Origin: Tetrapyrgos nigripes
Taxonomy: Eukaryota > Basidiomycota > Agaricomycetes > Agaricales > Campanellaceae
Assembly: GCA_013368315.1 (NCBI GenBank)
Contig: JAACJM010000056.1
Location: 124,001-188,000 of the forward strand
DNA: 64,000 nt
Direction of reading: 5' to 3'
The position numbers and the translations under genes are program-made. The notes under the pieces were generated by a model. It was not told the origin of the DNA, made no database searches, and saw nothing but the letters and a program-made list of their open reading frames with translations. Shown here piece after piece: positions 32,549 to 44,230 of this stretch. Within the stretch, counting starts at the first letter, position 1; each line of letters starts with the position of its first letter.

Positions 32549-33552
32549 CTACACACTCATTTTCATCGCAATGCTCGGATGAGGGTCATATCCTTCCACC
32601 ACAAAATCATTGTAAGTAAATTCTTCAATGTCGGCAATCCCTTCTCTCGCCCATCGAAGCTTGGGGAACGGCTTTGGTTCGCGCTTGAGCTGCACCTCGA
32701 GAGCTTCGAGATGGTCTCGGTATACGTGCGCGTCACCAAGTTGAATGATCAGTTCATGAGCGTCTGTGTTGGTAACGTGCGCGACCATATGTGTCAAGAG
32801 GGCGTAAGACGCGATATTGAACGGAATGCCAAGGCCCAGGTCTGCAGAACGCTGATACATCAGACACGAGAGCTTTGGCTTCTGTTCTGGGTGGTCAGGA
32901 GGTGGAAGGTGGACGTAGAACTGGCATAGGAGGTGGCAAGGAGGGAGAGCCATCAGGGGAATGTCTGCAAGGCGGCGTGTCAGCCAAAGACGCGTCGAAA
33001 CAGAGAGTACTCACCTTTGGGGTTCCACGCGCTCAATATGATACGTCGGTCGGTAGGATTTTCCTTGATCTTGCGAATACATTCGCGCAACTGATCAACA
33101 CCTTCGCCCGTGTAATCCTTCTCGCAATCCACATATTCAGCACCAAAATGTCTCCATTGGAATCCATACACGGGTCCAAGGTCCCCTTCTCTCCTGTCCT
33201 GAAGGCCTCTGCTTTCGAGGAAAGCCTTGGAACCGTTACCATCCCAAATCTTCACGCCTTTTTTCGAAAGCAGGGTAGAGTCTGTCGAACCATGTATAAA
33301 CCAAAGAAGCTCCTCCACGATGCCTCTCATAAAGGTCTTCTTCGTTGTCAGAAGAGGCAGTGTAGAGTTTGCCAACGAAAACCGCAGATTGGGAGGGGCA
33401 AAGATGGACACGGTCCCCGTGCCAGTTCGGTCTGCGCGCACTTCACCGGTGTCCATGACGCGTCGAATGAGGTTGAGATACTGGTGCTCGTCGTGAGATG
33501 TCTCTACGGCGTTGCCATTGACTTGAGGGGTACCATTTTGCTGAGCGGACAT
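32549..33552 (-). CDS. CDC21: Thymidylate synthase (317 aa)
   Basis: Exons 33015-33552 and 32549-32964 (intron 50 nt). Converts dUMP to dTMP using methylene-tetrahydrofolate. Clear signatures: [49 protein letters not shown], the [14 protein letters not shown] block that binds phosphate, the catalytic PPCH (Cys189), [18 protein letters not shown], and the end [13 protein letters not shown]. Start chosen at MSAQQNG; an upstream in-frame ATG at 33588 is possible. The length is normal for the family. Confidence 0.95.
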
Positions 33553-33611
33553 CGTGGTGAGGGAAAAACGCGTCTTGCGGCAGGTCACGCGCAGTCAACC
33601 GACCTCAATTC

Positions 33612-34631
33612 ATGCCTCTTAATGTCCCTGGCATCCTAGTCCCCTTCCAGCTCATTGTAAATCCTCGTATTATTGTGCCTGGACTGATAGTAAAAGGTCG
33701 TCTATATCTGCCTTTCCTGTTTGGTTGGTTGACCAGCGAAATTTCATAGCAAGATATCCGCCAAATTGATTTTCGTGCACTGAAAAAGGCTGGGTACCGA
33801 GGTGCTGTCTTTGACAAGGACAACTGCCTGGTGGGTTTGTTTATTATTTTTTTTTGGACGTGACTTTAACCAACAACGTTAATCATAGACTGTTCCATAC
33901 AAGGATACTCTCGTTCCAGAACTAGAGGTATGTCGTGTGTTCCAATACCTTTCTGAGGCATTCACTGACAAACGTCTAGTCGGCCTGGAAAGAATGTCGT
34001 GAAGTCTTTGGTGAAGGAAACGTGCTCATAGTCAGCAATTCCGCCGGCAGTCGTACAGATGCTGGAGGCATTCAGGTAAGTATCTTACCTCTCCTTGGTC
34101 TTAGAATACTCAGTAAGAAACTTCCAGGCCGAAGCTATCAACCACCATCTCGGCGTCCCAGTCTTATTCCATTCCTCCTTAAAGCCCTCGTACTCTTGCA
34201 TCGCTTCCATCCAAGCCTACTTTCGCTCTCTTCAACATCCTGTCCATGACCGTGAACTCATCATCGTCGGCGACCGTTTATTCACAGATGTCGTCATGGC
34301 CAACCGCATGGGCATGAACCAAAAGGGATGGATAGAGCATGTCCGGAGTTTACTGGGATCCTCGCGACCTAATTCATCAATTGGAGATCCAACGCAGTCA
34401 ATGACGACACCTGGTACACTTGCCATCTGGACCACTGGAGTATGGAAGAGGGAGTCTATGGTTATGCGGTTTGCGGAGAAGCAGCTGCTGGAAGCCGTGC
34501 AGAAGTGGTCCAAACCGAGGGAAGGCCAAGAGATCGCAATGGACACGAGCATATTTATTCGTGAGCCTCCACCTCCACCACCAAAGTCGGGGCTGATACA
34601 AAAGCTCATGACACGATTGCGGTTCAACTGA
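33612..34631 (+). CDS. GEP4: Mitochondrial phosphatidylglycerophosphatase, GEP4-like (265 aa)
   Basis: Exons 33612-33689, 33750-33830, 33889-33927, 33980-34075 and 34128-34631. HAD-type phosphatase: VFDKDNCLT holds the DxD nucleophile pair (Asp48, Asp50), followed by VPYKDTLVPEL, VLIVSNSAGS, and the third motif VGDRLFTDVVMANRMG. This matches GEP4, which dephosphorylates phosphatidylglycerophosphate in the mitochondrial inner membrane on the way to cardiolipin. The C-terminal third (WIEHVRSLL onward) is longer than the yeast enzyme and includes a six-Pro run. It is divergent to thymidylate synthase with only 59 bases between the start codons. Confidence 0.9.
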
Positions 34632-35015
34632 AGGATGGATTTGCGCAACAAACTAAATCACCACTCAGAATGATACGCGTTTTTTTAATAGAAAACTTTT
34701 TCGCCTTCTGAGCGCCCAGCAAGATTATCGATTATTTTTCCTGGAATTACGAACTCTGTTTTTGAACCCAGAATGGTCCGGGTGGAGGCGAGGTGGTGCA
34801 AGTCAGTACGCGTCACTAATTGTAGCAGGCAATTTGAAATTTCCAAAGCCTCGGCAAGCGATCCGATTGGGTCGGGTCTGCTTCCGATAAATTTCTGTGA
34901 AGCACGAAAACCTTTCGTTTCCAAATGAGTTTCCTGGTTGCTCGAAAGCTTGACCTTTTCGAACTAACTTTTGGCCAATGAATATCAGTTAGTGCTGGGT
35001 GTGTCTACTTTCACC
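34632..35015. other. Intergenic upstream of F-box pseudogene
   Basis: About 380 bases; no gene recognised. Confidence 0.4.
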
Positions 35016-36823
35016 ATGATAGAGCAAGCTCATTTCACGTCTCTACCCTTAGACCTTCTTCTGGTGATATTTGACTGGATGTCTCCTCTGGATATCATTC
35101 ATCTTCGCCAGGTATGTTCGTCACATACCTTGCACAGAAGCTTGAAAGATAAAATGGTTGAAACCGCAATTGCGTTTTTACTAGACTTGTAAACTGCTGC
35201 ACGAGCTCACGGTGCAACGCAGTGTCTGGGCTTCTGTCCACAGAAACACTTCTCTCTTTTCCTGCCCCCAGGTCCTCATACCCTTCATCCCGTTTCTGAA
35301 CTTGAACGTATTCTTGTTCGCGCACAAAGATTAGACGAAGACTGGTGTCTCGAGTCTGGCGCACCCCAGTTGAAGACAATTCGAGAACTCACCTACGAGC
35401 AGGACATTCGCTGTATGCATCTTTACTATGGCAGATATCTCATCGTTGGATTTCGTCGCTCTTTCATGCTGTACGACCTAGAACTTGAAACTAGAGGCTC
35501 TGATTGGGATCAACCGATATTTCAACGTGACGTGGAACCCCAAATGGCACTTCAATACCATCTTCGGTGCCATGATTCGCGGGGAGGCTTTCAAAGCTCA
35601 GAGGCTGGGATGTATTTTGCAGTCTTGTCGAGAAAGGCAGGGCATTTGTGACCCAATGGAATGTGCGTATATCAAGCCTTATACGAATTCTCTATATCTG
35701 ACACTACTGTACTGCAGTATTTTATGGAAGATTGATGCAAGTGCTCACTTTGCCCGTTGAGCCATATCCCATCACCCCAGTTGTGATATCAAACGGTTAT
35801 CTTGTGCATTGGTATACAGGCATTAGAAAGGACCAACCCTTCGTGTACCACATAGCTAGCGAGAGACTCTATCATTTCGAAACTCCTGCTGACGAGGCGT
35901 GTCCTTTTGCTATCTTTTCCATCACATCCTTCTAATGCTGTTTCCTAAACTTACGCAGCAACAATCTTGGAGCCCAGACGATTTTATTGTTTTGCGCGAC
36001 CAAGTCATAGCGATGCACCTCCATCCTCGCACTAAATTCGAATGTTTTGCCATTTATAAACAGGATGAGACCCGAACAGATGATATACGCCTCCAACGCA
36101 CGCACTGTGGCGAGTGGGATGTCTCAATCCGGAGACCTCAGGCTCTAGTGTATAGACCTCCAACATCTTCGACAGACGAAGCAAATTTTATATTTGTCTC
36201 AGTGATGCCGCTCCAGGAGACTGTCAAACTGTGTCTCTTGGAAGTGATTCTTCGTCAAGACGGGACTATCTCATTCAACAAGATTGCTGAAGGAAACGAC
36301 ACGTCCTATTTCCTTTCTGCGGATATATGCCATCGGGAACGTTTTATCCGAGCACTCGTTCGATGTCCAACCTTTGCAAAGTCTGCGGCTGTATGACATC
36401 GACCTGAACTACCAAGATCAGAATGGAACGCCAAAGATCCAGGAGCGCCATGGCCAGCTGCAGCTTCAATCACCTCATGATGTACTGGAGGAGTCTGCAT
36501 TTGACGGATATGCGGGGAGGATTTGTCTTGGTTCCGATAACAAAGTAACTGTAGGCCACTTTGTTTGAGTGTACCAGAATCCGATGCATTTTTTGTTATA
36601 CGTTCACTGACTACACGTCCGGAAAGGGCCAGCGCTGTCATCAAACTATCGCCATGTTCAATTATGTGCATATTCCGATACATATACTGGCAAAAGATTC
36701 CCTCCAGTGCTTAAGCTATATCATAGGTGGTATGATACAAGCTGGTGGAGGTACTTCCAACGATACGTGAGGGCGGCGATTGTCCGCAACATGAGCCTGG
36801 GAAGCCTTGCGCCTGAGGACATC
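35006..36823. repeat. Segmental duplication, left copy
   Basis: About 1.8 kb with high similarity to 37233-39092. The similarity starts about ten bases before the F-box ATG and continues about 250 bases past the stop, through the sequence GATACAAGCTGGTGGAGG in both copies. It contains the decayed F-box gene. Confidence 0.85.
35016..36568 (+). pseudogene. F-box protein pseudogene, left duplicate
   Basis: Compared with the intact copy at 37243, at least four lesions are visible. They are a 2-base insertion in a CT run near 35251-35256, a CGA to TGA nonsense change near 35650 (after GHL), a 23-base deletion just after 35730 that shifts the frame, and an 11-base deletion near 36355. The F-box exon (35016-35111, LPLDLLLVIFDWMSPLDIIHLRQ) and long stretches of the later exons are still readable. 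No splice alternative I tried restores one frame. Confidence 0.85.
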
Positions 36824-37242
36824 GTTCTTTTATTTCTGAGTGCTAAGTAAGTCGGTACAACAATCATGGCGGGTCAAGATCTCTTTCCAGTTTAGATATG
36901 TGTATTGATTCATTTGTAAAATGTGGTCTCCCCGGAATATATCTGGACAACGACTATGACGCAGCTGTACGTCGGCCACCAGTGACGGCTCTCATAGGCT
37001 CTCATCTTTCACTTCACATTTCATTAATTCCATCCCTATTTTTATGGAGGAGCCTTGATATTTGCCGTGGCAGGAATGGTCTATTGTAGGGTTTTTAATG
37101 TTCTTCGGCCAGACTTTCCTTGATCTAGTGGCGAGTAGGAGCTAGCCAGGATAGTGAACTTGAGGTTGAGAGCCGTATGAGTTGAACGTTGAACGCGCGC
37201 GCGTGACTGACAAAATCTTTAAATCTGCACTCTACTTTCACC
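36569..37242. other. Spacer between the two F-box duplicates
   Basis: The first 250 bases are the 3' flank shared with the right copy. The remaining 420 bases are unique and show no gene. Confidence 0.45.
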
Positions 37243-39092
37243 ATGATGGAGCAAACTCACTTCACCTCTCTACCCTCAGACCTTCTTCTAGTGATATTTG
37301 ATTGGGTGTCTCCTCTGGATATCATTCATCTTCGCCAGGTATGTTCGTCACATACCTTGCACAAAAGCTTGAAAGACGAAATGGTTGAAATCGCAATTGC
37401 TCTTTTACCAGACCTGTAAACTACTGCACGAGCTCACGGTGCAACGCAGTGTCTGGGCTTCTGTCTACAGAAACACTTCTCTTTTCCTGCCCCCAGGTCC
37501 TCATACCCTTCATCCCGTTTCTGAACTTGAACGCATTCTTGTTCGCGCACAAAGATTAGACGAAAACTGGTGTCTGGAGTCTGGCGCACCCCAGTTGAAG
37601 ACAATTCGAGAACTCACCTACGAGCAGGACATCCGCTGCATGCGTCTTTACCGTGGCAGATATCTCATCGTTGGATTTCGTTACTCTTTCATGCTGTACG
37701 ACCTAGAAAGAGGCTCTGATTGGGATCAACCAATATTTCAACATGACGTGGAACCTCAAATGGGACTTGAATACCGTCTTCGGCGTCATGATTCGCGGGA
37801 AGGCTTTCAAAATGATGGGCACCCAGAGGTTGGGATGTATTTTGCAGTCTTTCCGAGAAAGAAAGGGCATTTGCGATCCCATAGCATGTGAGTATATCAG
37901 GCCTTGTACGAATTCTCTATATCTGACTGTGCTGCAGTATTTTATGGAAGATTGATCCCTCACAACCTGTACCGATATCGCAAGTGCTCAGTTTGCCCGT
38001 TGAGCCATCTTCCGTCACCACAGTTGTGATATCAAACGATTATCTTGTGCATTGGTACACAGACGATAGAAAGGACCGATCGTTCGTGTACCACATAGCT
38101 AGCAAGAGACTCTATCATTTCGAAATTCCTGCTGACGAGGTGTGTCCTTTTGCTATCTTTTCCATCACATCCTTCTAATGCTGTTTCCTAAACTTACGCA
38201 GCAACAATCTTGGCGCCCAAATGACTTTATTGTTTTGCGGGACCAAGTCATAGCGATGCACCTCCATCCTCGCACTAAATTTGAATGTTTTGCCATTCCT
38301 AAACAGGATGAGACCCGAACAGATGATATACGGCTCGAACGCACGCACTGCGGCGAGTGGGATGTCCCAATCCAGGAACCTCAGGCTCTGGTGTATAGAC
38401 CTCCAACATCTTCGACAGACGAGGCAAAAATCGTTTTTGCCTCACTGATGCCGCTCCAGAGGACTGTCAAACTGTGTCTCTTGGAAGTGATTCTTCGTCA
38501 GGACGGGACTATCTCATTCAACAAGATTGCTGAAGGAAACGACACGTCGTCCTATTTCCTTTCTGCGGATATATGCCATCGGGAACGGTTTATCCGAGCA
38601 CTCTCGTTCGAGTTTTCACATGTCCAACCTTTGCAAAGTCTGCGGTTGTATGACATCGACCTGAACTACCAAGATCAGAATGGGACGCCAAAGATCCAGG
38701 AGCGCCAGCTGCAGCTTCAATCACCTCATGATTTACTGGGGGAGCTTGCATTTGACGGATATGTGGGGAGGATTTGTCTTGGTTCCGAAAATAAAGTAAC
38801 TGTAGGCGACTTTGTTTGAGTATACCAGAATTTGATGCACTTTTTGCTATACCCACTTCACGCTCATTGACTACACGACCAGAAAAGGCCAGCACTGTCA
38901 TCAAATTATAGCCATGTTCAATTATGTGCATATTCCGATACCTATACTAGCAAAAGATTCCCTATAGCTAACTAAGAAAGGACTGATTAAACTACATCAT
39001 AGGCGGCATGATACAAGCTGGTGGAGGTCCTTCAAACGATACGTGAGGGCGACGATTGTCCGCAACATGAGACAAGTCCTGCGTCTGAGGAC
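37233..39092. repeat. Segmental duplication, right copy
   Basis: Counterpart of 35006-36823, in direct orientation with about 400 bases of unique sequence between the copies. Confidence 0.85.
37243..38819 (+). CDS. F-box protein, intact duplicate (463 aa)
   Basis: Exons 37243-37338, 37412-37887, 37938-38139 and 38202-38819. Exon 1 is almost entirely the F-box (SLPSDLLLVIFDWVSPLDIIHL). Later exons give a beta-rich substrate-side region (LRVxxRYLIVGF-type strands such as GRYLIVGFRYSFMLYDLE, DYLVHWYTDDRK and KLCLLEVILRQDG) that may form a propeller-like fold, which is typical of agaric F-box proteins. Presumed SCF ubiquitin-ligase adaptor, substrate unknown. Start at MMEQTHF; the second ATG follows directly. 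Confidence 0.78.
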
Positions 39093-39177
39093 ATCTACAT
39101 AAGTAACCATAAAACAAAAAGGCAGTCAGTCAGTGCCCGATCCCGAAACCTCAGACCGCACATCTCTGGAGTCCTGC
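38820..39177. other. 3' flank of duplicate and spacer
   Basis: Mostly the 3' flank shared with the left F-box copy; no gene. Confidence 0.45.
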
Positions 39178-39912
39178 TCACAAGGTATTTGCAATCATCC
39201 AAGCCTCATGTCTGAATGCTACCACTGCCTCCGTATCAGCTTCTCTGTCAGCTCTCCAAGCCCTGCGTTCCAGCGCAAAGGCTATATCAGTGAATGCTCT
39301 AGCACATTCGCGGTGAGCTGGTGGGAAGGAGCATAGGATTTCGCGATGGGTGAAGATGGCTTCGAGATAATCTCCTCCTGTAGTTTGGTACGCATCCATT
39401 TGGGACTGGATGGCTTGGAGATAGGCGCAACCGTAAAATTGAGGACTTTGGGGTTCGGTAGGAGGATGGGGAGGATGAGGAGAGGTGTAGGTATTGTCGT
39501 TGTCGTTTCTTGAGCATTGTGATGTTCCGTCGGACTAGGGTTGGTGTGAGATGTAGGAAGGATGAAAGAGAATGAAAAGCATGACATACGGTATGGTTCC
39601 CGCCTTCCATGTCCATCGATACGTCTTGTACTGGTACTTGTACGTCTCTTGGCTTTACAGATTCCCCTGGGATGTAGATACTGCTTTCTACGCCCTGTCT
39701 CCAGGAGTATCAGCATCTGTGTTCAACCATCAAAGAAAACCAGATGAACTCACATTATCTGAACACCTCCCGATTGAGAGCGTCTTCAGCAGATCGCAGA
39801 GTTGTGCGTTCATGTCGTGCTGGTCAAAATAGGTCAATTAACGTCATGCCCTTTGTATTGTAGTTAAATCCAAACTAACCTCTTGGTTCATCGTCATGGT
39901 CATTGTAGCCAT
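39178..39912 (-). CDS. Unknown small protein (186 aa)
   Basis: Exons 39880-39912, 39754-39819, 39590-39694 and 39178-39534. I do not recognise the family. The N-terminus is Met/Thr-rich (MATMTMTMNQE). The middle is acidic and Pro-rich, and the last 75 residues are a compact helical segment: FYGCAYLQAIQSQMDAYQ, YLEAIFTHREILCSFPP, ALERRAWRADREADTEAV, HEAWMIANTL. Amphipathic helices with regular Ala and Arg suggest a protein-binding helical domain. Reading phase supports all three introns (59 nt for the second). Confidence 0.6.
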
Positions 39913-40329
39913 CTTGGGTGGATTTGGAGCCTAGGAGCTGGGATGTTATGGATGGGAGGAGGTGGTGGTTAAAGGTCAAGAGGAGAGCAGAATCGATTTA
40001 AAAGTCTTGTCCCGATCGCCTAAGTTAGCCATGACTTTTCCGGCTGCATGCCTCGTGGACTTTAGTCGACTGAATTAGTTGCCTCGAGGACGTCAGTGCA
40101 GATACAGCGACTTGTACACGTGTTTTCTCCACCGGGACTTGGAGCTTGAATAGATGTGACAGTGAAATGATAACGAGGATTTGACGAGGATGACATTCCT
40201 GCTGCAGTCACTATAGTGAGCATACACAAAATCTGAAAGAAACTCACGGAGCCATTCACTCAAAAAGGTTTTATGAAATGAGATCGTCTTTCGATCGTCT
40301 TGCAAAGTCGTGCTGAGACAGTGATACAA
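39913..40329. other. Intergenic
   Basis: About 420 bases upstream of the small unknown gene; no gene or repeat recognised. Confidence 0.4.
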
Positions 40330-41567
40330 CTACGTTTTCCTCCGTATATTCTTCCTCTCGCTCTCGAACCTGCTCCTTTTCTTCTGCCTCGATCCTTCAG
40401 GGTCACTCTCCTCAACAGCCCTCTTTTGTTTACTTTTCTCACTCCTGCTCCTCTCGAGCACACTGGCCCTTTTACCTCTTTGCCTCAATTCCTCATAACC
40501 ATCCCCTTGACCTAATCCTCCTGCTTTCGAGGTCCTGTCTACGTCTCTCAACACATCTCCAAATTCGTCTTCCCACCCGCCTGCTGTTCGCCTGCGCCTG
40601 CTACCTTTACCATCCTCCGTGACTCCAGTCAGAGCACCACCCAATGCAAGGTCTTCTTCGTCTCTTTTCCGTCTCCTCGCCTCCTTCTTGCCCATCATCA
40701 CACGTCCAAACTGTTCTTCTTCGTATTCATTAAGACGTTTAAGATGTTTCGCTCGAGCTGAAATCATGTTCATTGAAGGAGTATTGCCTAGACCAGATAC
40801 AGCCTCGACATGGGGAAGTGTGCCGTCAGTGTGAAGAAGGGTTGCAAGGGATGTTGGGACTGGGGCTTGACGCTGACGTTTAGATTTTGCGTTGGCAGGT
40901 GGCAAGTAGGGAACAGGGGCAACCCGAGGTGGTCGATAGATTTTTGTGTTTTCTTCTTGGTCTTCAATGTCAGACGCAGAACCGTGACCATCTTGGTCAC
41001 TAGCATCGCTGTCAGAAGCCTCTGCATCCATAAGATTTTGTGGGTTAGGACGGAACGCGAGTGGATCTGTATTTTGCGTGAAATATGTCAGACAAGCGGA
41101 AGCACGATGAAAAATAAGAACGAACCGTCGACGACGTCTGTCTTCTGGTCCTGCTCCTTTTGAGCTGTTTTGACCAGTTTTTCTATTTGATACCTCATCC
41201 TTCCCTCCAAAGCCTTCACCTTTTCTAAAACAACTCTTCCTTCAATCATGCTATCAACCAAGTCTCCAGAATTGGCACCGCGTTCTTCTCTTTCCAAATC
41301 CGTAAATTTTTGCTTTGGAGCTGCATGTTCATCCAAAGAATGCCCCAGAGCTTTTCTGGATGAAACCAGAACCAAGGAATGCAGGTAGGATAGCATAAGG
41401 TGATGCTTTAATGAGAGCAAGGATATGCCGTCTTTTGTTTCAAGTTCGGAGGGAGACTTGGATTTGATAGCTTGTATAGTCTCTCGAGTAGAGGCCATGC
41501 TGGAGGCCATATCATGGAGAATTTTGCAAACTTGGTCGGGAGAGACGGTTGCCATTTCTTCGGACAT
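40330..41567 (-). CDS. LCP5: Neuroguidin/LCP5-like U3 snoRNP-associated protein (392 aa)
   Basis: Exons 41126-41567 and 40330-41066. The N-terminal half is the helical Sas10/Utp3/C1D domain (GISLLSLKHHLMLSYLHSLV, then LEKVKALEGRMRYQIEKLVK). It is followed by the conserved linker DPLAFRPNPQNL that spans the splice junction, an acidic patch (EASDSDASDQDGHGSASDIED) and a basic C-terminus (ARRRKRDEED, KNIRRKT). LCP5 acts in 18S rRNA processing in the small-subunit processome of the nucleolus. Start at MSEEMATVSPDQ; an upstream in-frame ATG exists. The intron has a GTTCGT donor. Confidence 0.85.
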
Positions 41568-41874
41568 GGAGGTCAAGAAAAAGTTTTGCCGGCAAACTGC
41601 CGTTTCTTTGGTTTCCATAACGCGCCTGTGGCTGATTATAACTTCAACCATACACGCACCTTTTCGCTCTTTCTTTGTGGTTTCGAGTAAGACTAGTCTG
41701 CTACTCCCTTCAAAAAACGAGTGCGCTTGATTTTACCAAGTTTATGCCGATCGAGCACTTGCCGCGCCGGTACCACTATGGTCCCCATTTGCCAATTGCA
41801 GGCAGGAACATCTTAGTCCCCCACAGCAGTTAGAAACATCTTCAAGCCGGACGGCTATCCTCTCGAAAACAGAA
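41568..41874. other. Divergent promoter region
   Basis: About 300 bases between LCP5 and the membrane protein gene; no other feature. Confidence 0.4.
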
Positions 41875-43148
41875 ATGAGCCCTATTGCTCTAGACCGAGC
41901 ATATCTTACTGCCATCTGGCTCGAGACGCTTTTCTATGGTAAGTTTGTCATTCAAGTTCTCTAGCGATTCGAAAATAATTCATCCCCATCCTTGGCAGGC
42001 GTGAATCTCTCCCTCTTCTGTTACTACCTCTTCATCACCAAGTCCAAAAGACGAGATCGCCCCGTGCGGAAGCTTTTGTTCTCGATCGCGACCTTGATGT
42101 TCCTTTTTTCAACTATACATGTCTCACTTGGATTCGCTCGTCTCATCGAGGGTTTCATTGTACGAAGGGATCGACCAGGAGGTCCTGCAGCATTCTTCTC
42201 AGATGTATCCATCCCCGCGAACGTGGCAAAAGTAATCATTCATACGATCAACTGCATTTTGGGTGATAGTATCATGGCAAGTCGCAAATTTTTGTAGACA
42301 GGCACCTTCAAACTAATGCGAGATTGTAGGTTTGGAGATGTTATCATGTCTGGGGTCAAAGTTGGCCCATATCGATAGGGCCTATTCTATTCCTCATCGC
42401 TTCAGCAAGTACGTTGTCAGACAACTTTTTTTCTACTTCTCATCATCTCTCTCTTCTTGTTCTCTGCAGTTTGCGGATTTGGCCAAGCCTACATATTCGC
42501 CCACGCCAAAACTGCCCATAACGCATTTGAGACCCAGCTTTCGAGATGGAATGGATCTCTGTTCTCCATCTCTTTGGCCACTAACCTCATAGTAACTTGC
42601 TTGATTGCTTTTCGAATATGGTAATCACGACGTGGACAAGCAGCTCCCAATTGAGACAGAAATTTGACCTCCTCTTTCAGGTATCTTTCCCGACAATTTG
42701 CATTCCTTGGAGCCAATTCACAAGTGAATTATCGTCGCATTACGTTTATAATTGTCGAATCAGGAGCAATTTATTCCTCCGCCCTAATCATAGAAATTAC
42801 CCTCTATTTCTTGGGAAGCAACGCGTTCTACATCATTTACGACCCAATTGCTCAATTAACAGTGCGTAATACTGTTCCGAGTCGGACAACCGCCTCCACT
42901 GAAACAAAGCATTGCAGGCCATCGTTCCAACAACCATTATCATCCTGACGTTCCTCGGAATCACATCCAACGAGTACACCACCACGCAGGTACATCCTTC
43001 ACATATGGCAGTTGAGAGCAGCATCGAATTTTCGGGCATTGATACAACGAGGAAACGTGGCAAGACAAAAGCGCAGATCCGGGCTTCGCAACTGTTCACC
43101 TCCGCTATATCACAGGATGTTGAGGCTGATTACGAGATGCAGGGCTGA
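41875..43148 (+). CDS. Seven-helix integral membrane protein of the agaric DUF6533/6534-like type (327 aa)
   Basis: Exons 41875-41938, 41999-42276, 42330-42408, 42470-42620, 42681-42861 and 42918-43148. Successive hydrophobic helices: YLTAIWLETLFYGVNLSLF, LLFSIATLMFLFSTIHVSLG, AKVIIHTINCILGDSIM, IGPILFLIASAICGFGQAY, ISLATNLIVTCLIAFRIW, ITFIIVESGAIYSSALIIE, and AIVPTTIIILTFLGIT. The basic loop KSKRRDRP and the motif VWRCYHVW are typical of this abundant agaric family, whose role is unknown. The cytosolic tail holds KRGKTKAQIRA. Intron 2 uses a GCAAGT donor (GC-AG). Confidence 0.78.
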
Positions 43149-43398
43149 AATTGACCAGATGATCGATTCGGACGATGGAAGCAAGTGAAGCTTGGGATGA
43201 TAATTCGCTGTCCGCATCAAAGAGATAAAGCTACCGCTTAAGAGACAATGTACAGTATTACCATTTAGGTTTGGATTCTTATAAGGACTGCACGTACAAG
43301 TTACACGAATGAAATCCAATAAGCCAACGACAACAGCAGGAAAGCTTCAGAAAACGACGGCGGCACTCCTCCTCTAGTCGACATGATAGAGTAAGATT

Positions 43399-44230
43399 CT
43401 ATTCAGAGGTATCCCATAAGCGCGTAATAGGCTGACTAGTCCCTTCTATCAATCCTTCGGCATGTGCCCAGACATCTTTTGCAACATCCTCGCAATCTCT
43501 ACCAGCGTCGATGACTACCCACTTTGCTCCAGCAGTAGCAACATTCATCTCTTCCCCAATTCTCTTGAAGATTTCTCTAACCTTCTTCTGCATCTCTTCT
43601 TTCTCATACCGCTCCTCCCCGTATCCACCACGTTCTTTTGCTTTCTCTGGAGATATATCCAGAAACAGAACGAGGTCTGGAGATGGAAGAGATATATCCG
43701 GGGCTCGGCACCATTCGTAAGGTAAACCTTTAGAAGCTGAAAAGGCAATCCCAGAGAAAGCATAGCGATCGCAGAGAATGTTGATGCCTTCTTTCAAGTC
43801 CTTTTCGATTTCAGATCTGGATGAGAGGAGCGGTCATGCGGCAGTCGACAGAGACATGGACAAGCAAGCACATAAGACAAGAAAATGGTTTGCTGCAAGA
43901 GCTGAGTATAGAATGCATGAAGATGGTCCTTACGCTAGTTCCCAGCGGTTAGCAGAGAAAAGTAGATGAATTGCGCGGTCGTCCAAATCAGATTGGGAGC
44001 GCAAATACGCGTCAATCATCTTGCCTATAGCTGTTGTGCGGTCTGTTCAGTGTGTATATGGATCAGCAGTCTGTTCTTGTGGTGGAACTTTAGTAGGCTG
44101 GCGCACCAGGAAACTTGAGCAACTTGGCAACCTTGCCTACTTCCTTGAGCTGCTCATAGAGTGCAGCAGTTTGCGTCGTCTTCCCTGACCTATCGAGGCC
44201 CTCAATTACGATGAAGGCTCCCCTAGACAT
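43399..44230 (-). CDS. CDC8: Thymidylate (dTMP) kinase (216 aa)
   Basis: Exons 44107-44230, 43934-44042 and 43399-43816. Phosphorylates dTMP to dTDP. The P-loop reads GLDRSGKTT (residues 11-19). It is followed by [26 protein letters not shown], the DRY motif in [13 protein letters not shown], and [21 protein letters not shown] with the lid Arg residues. The length is that of eukaryotic TMPKs. Thymidylate synthase, the previous step of the pathway, lies 10 kb to the left on the same strand. Confidence 0.93.
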
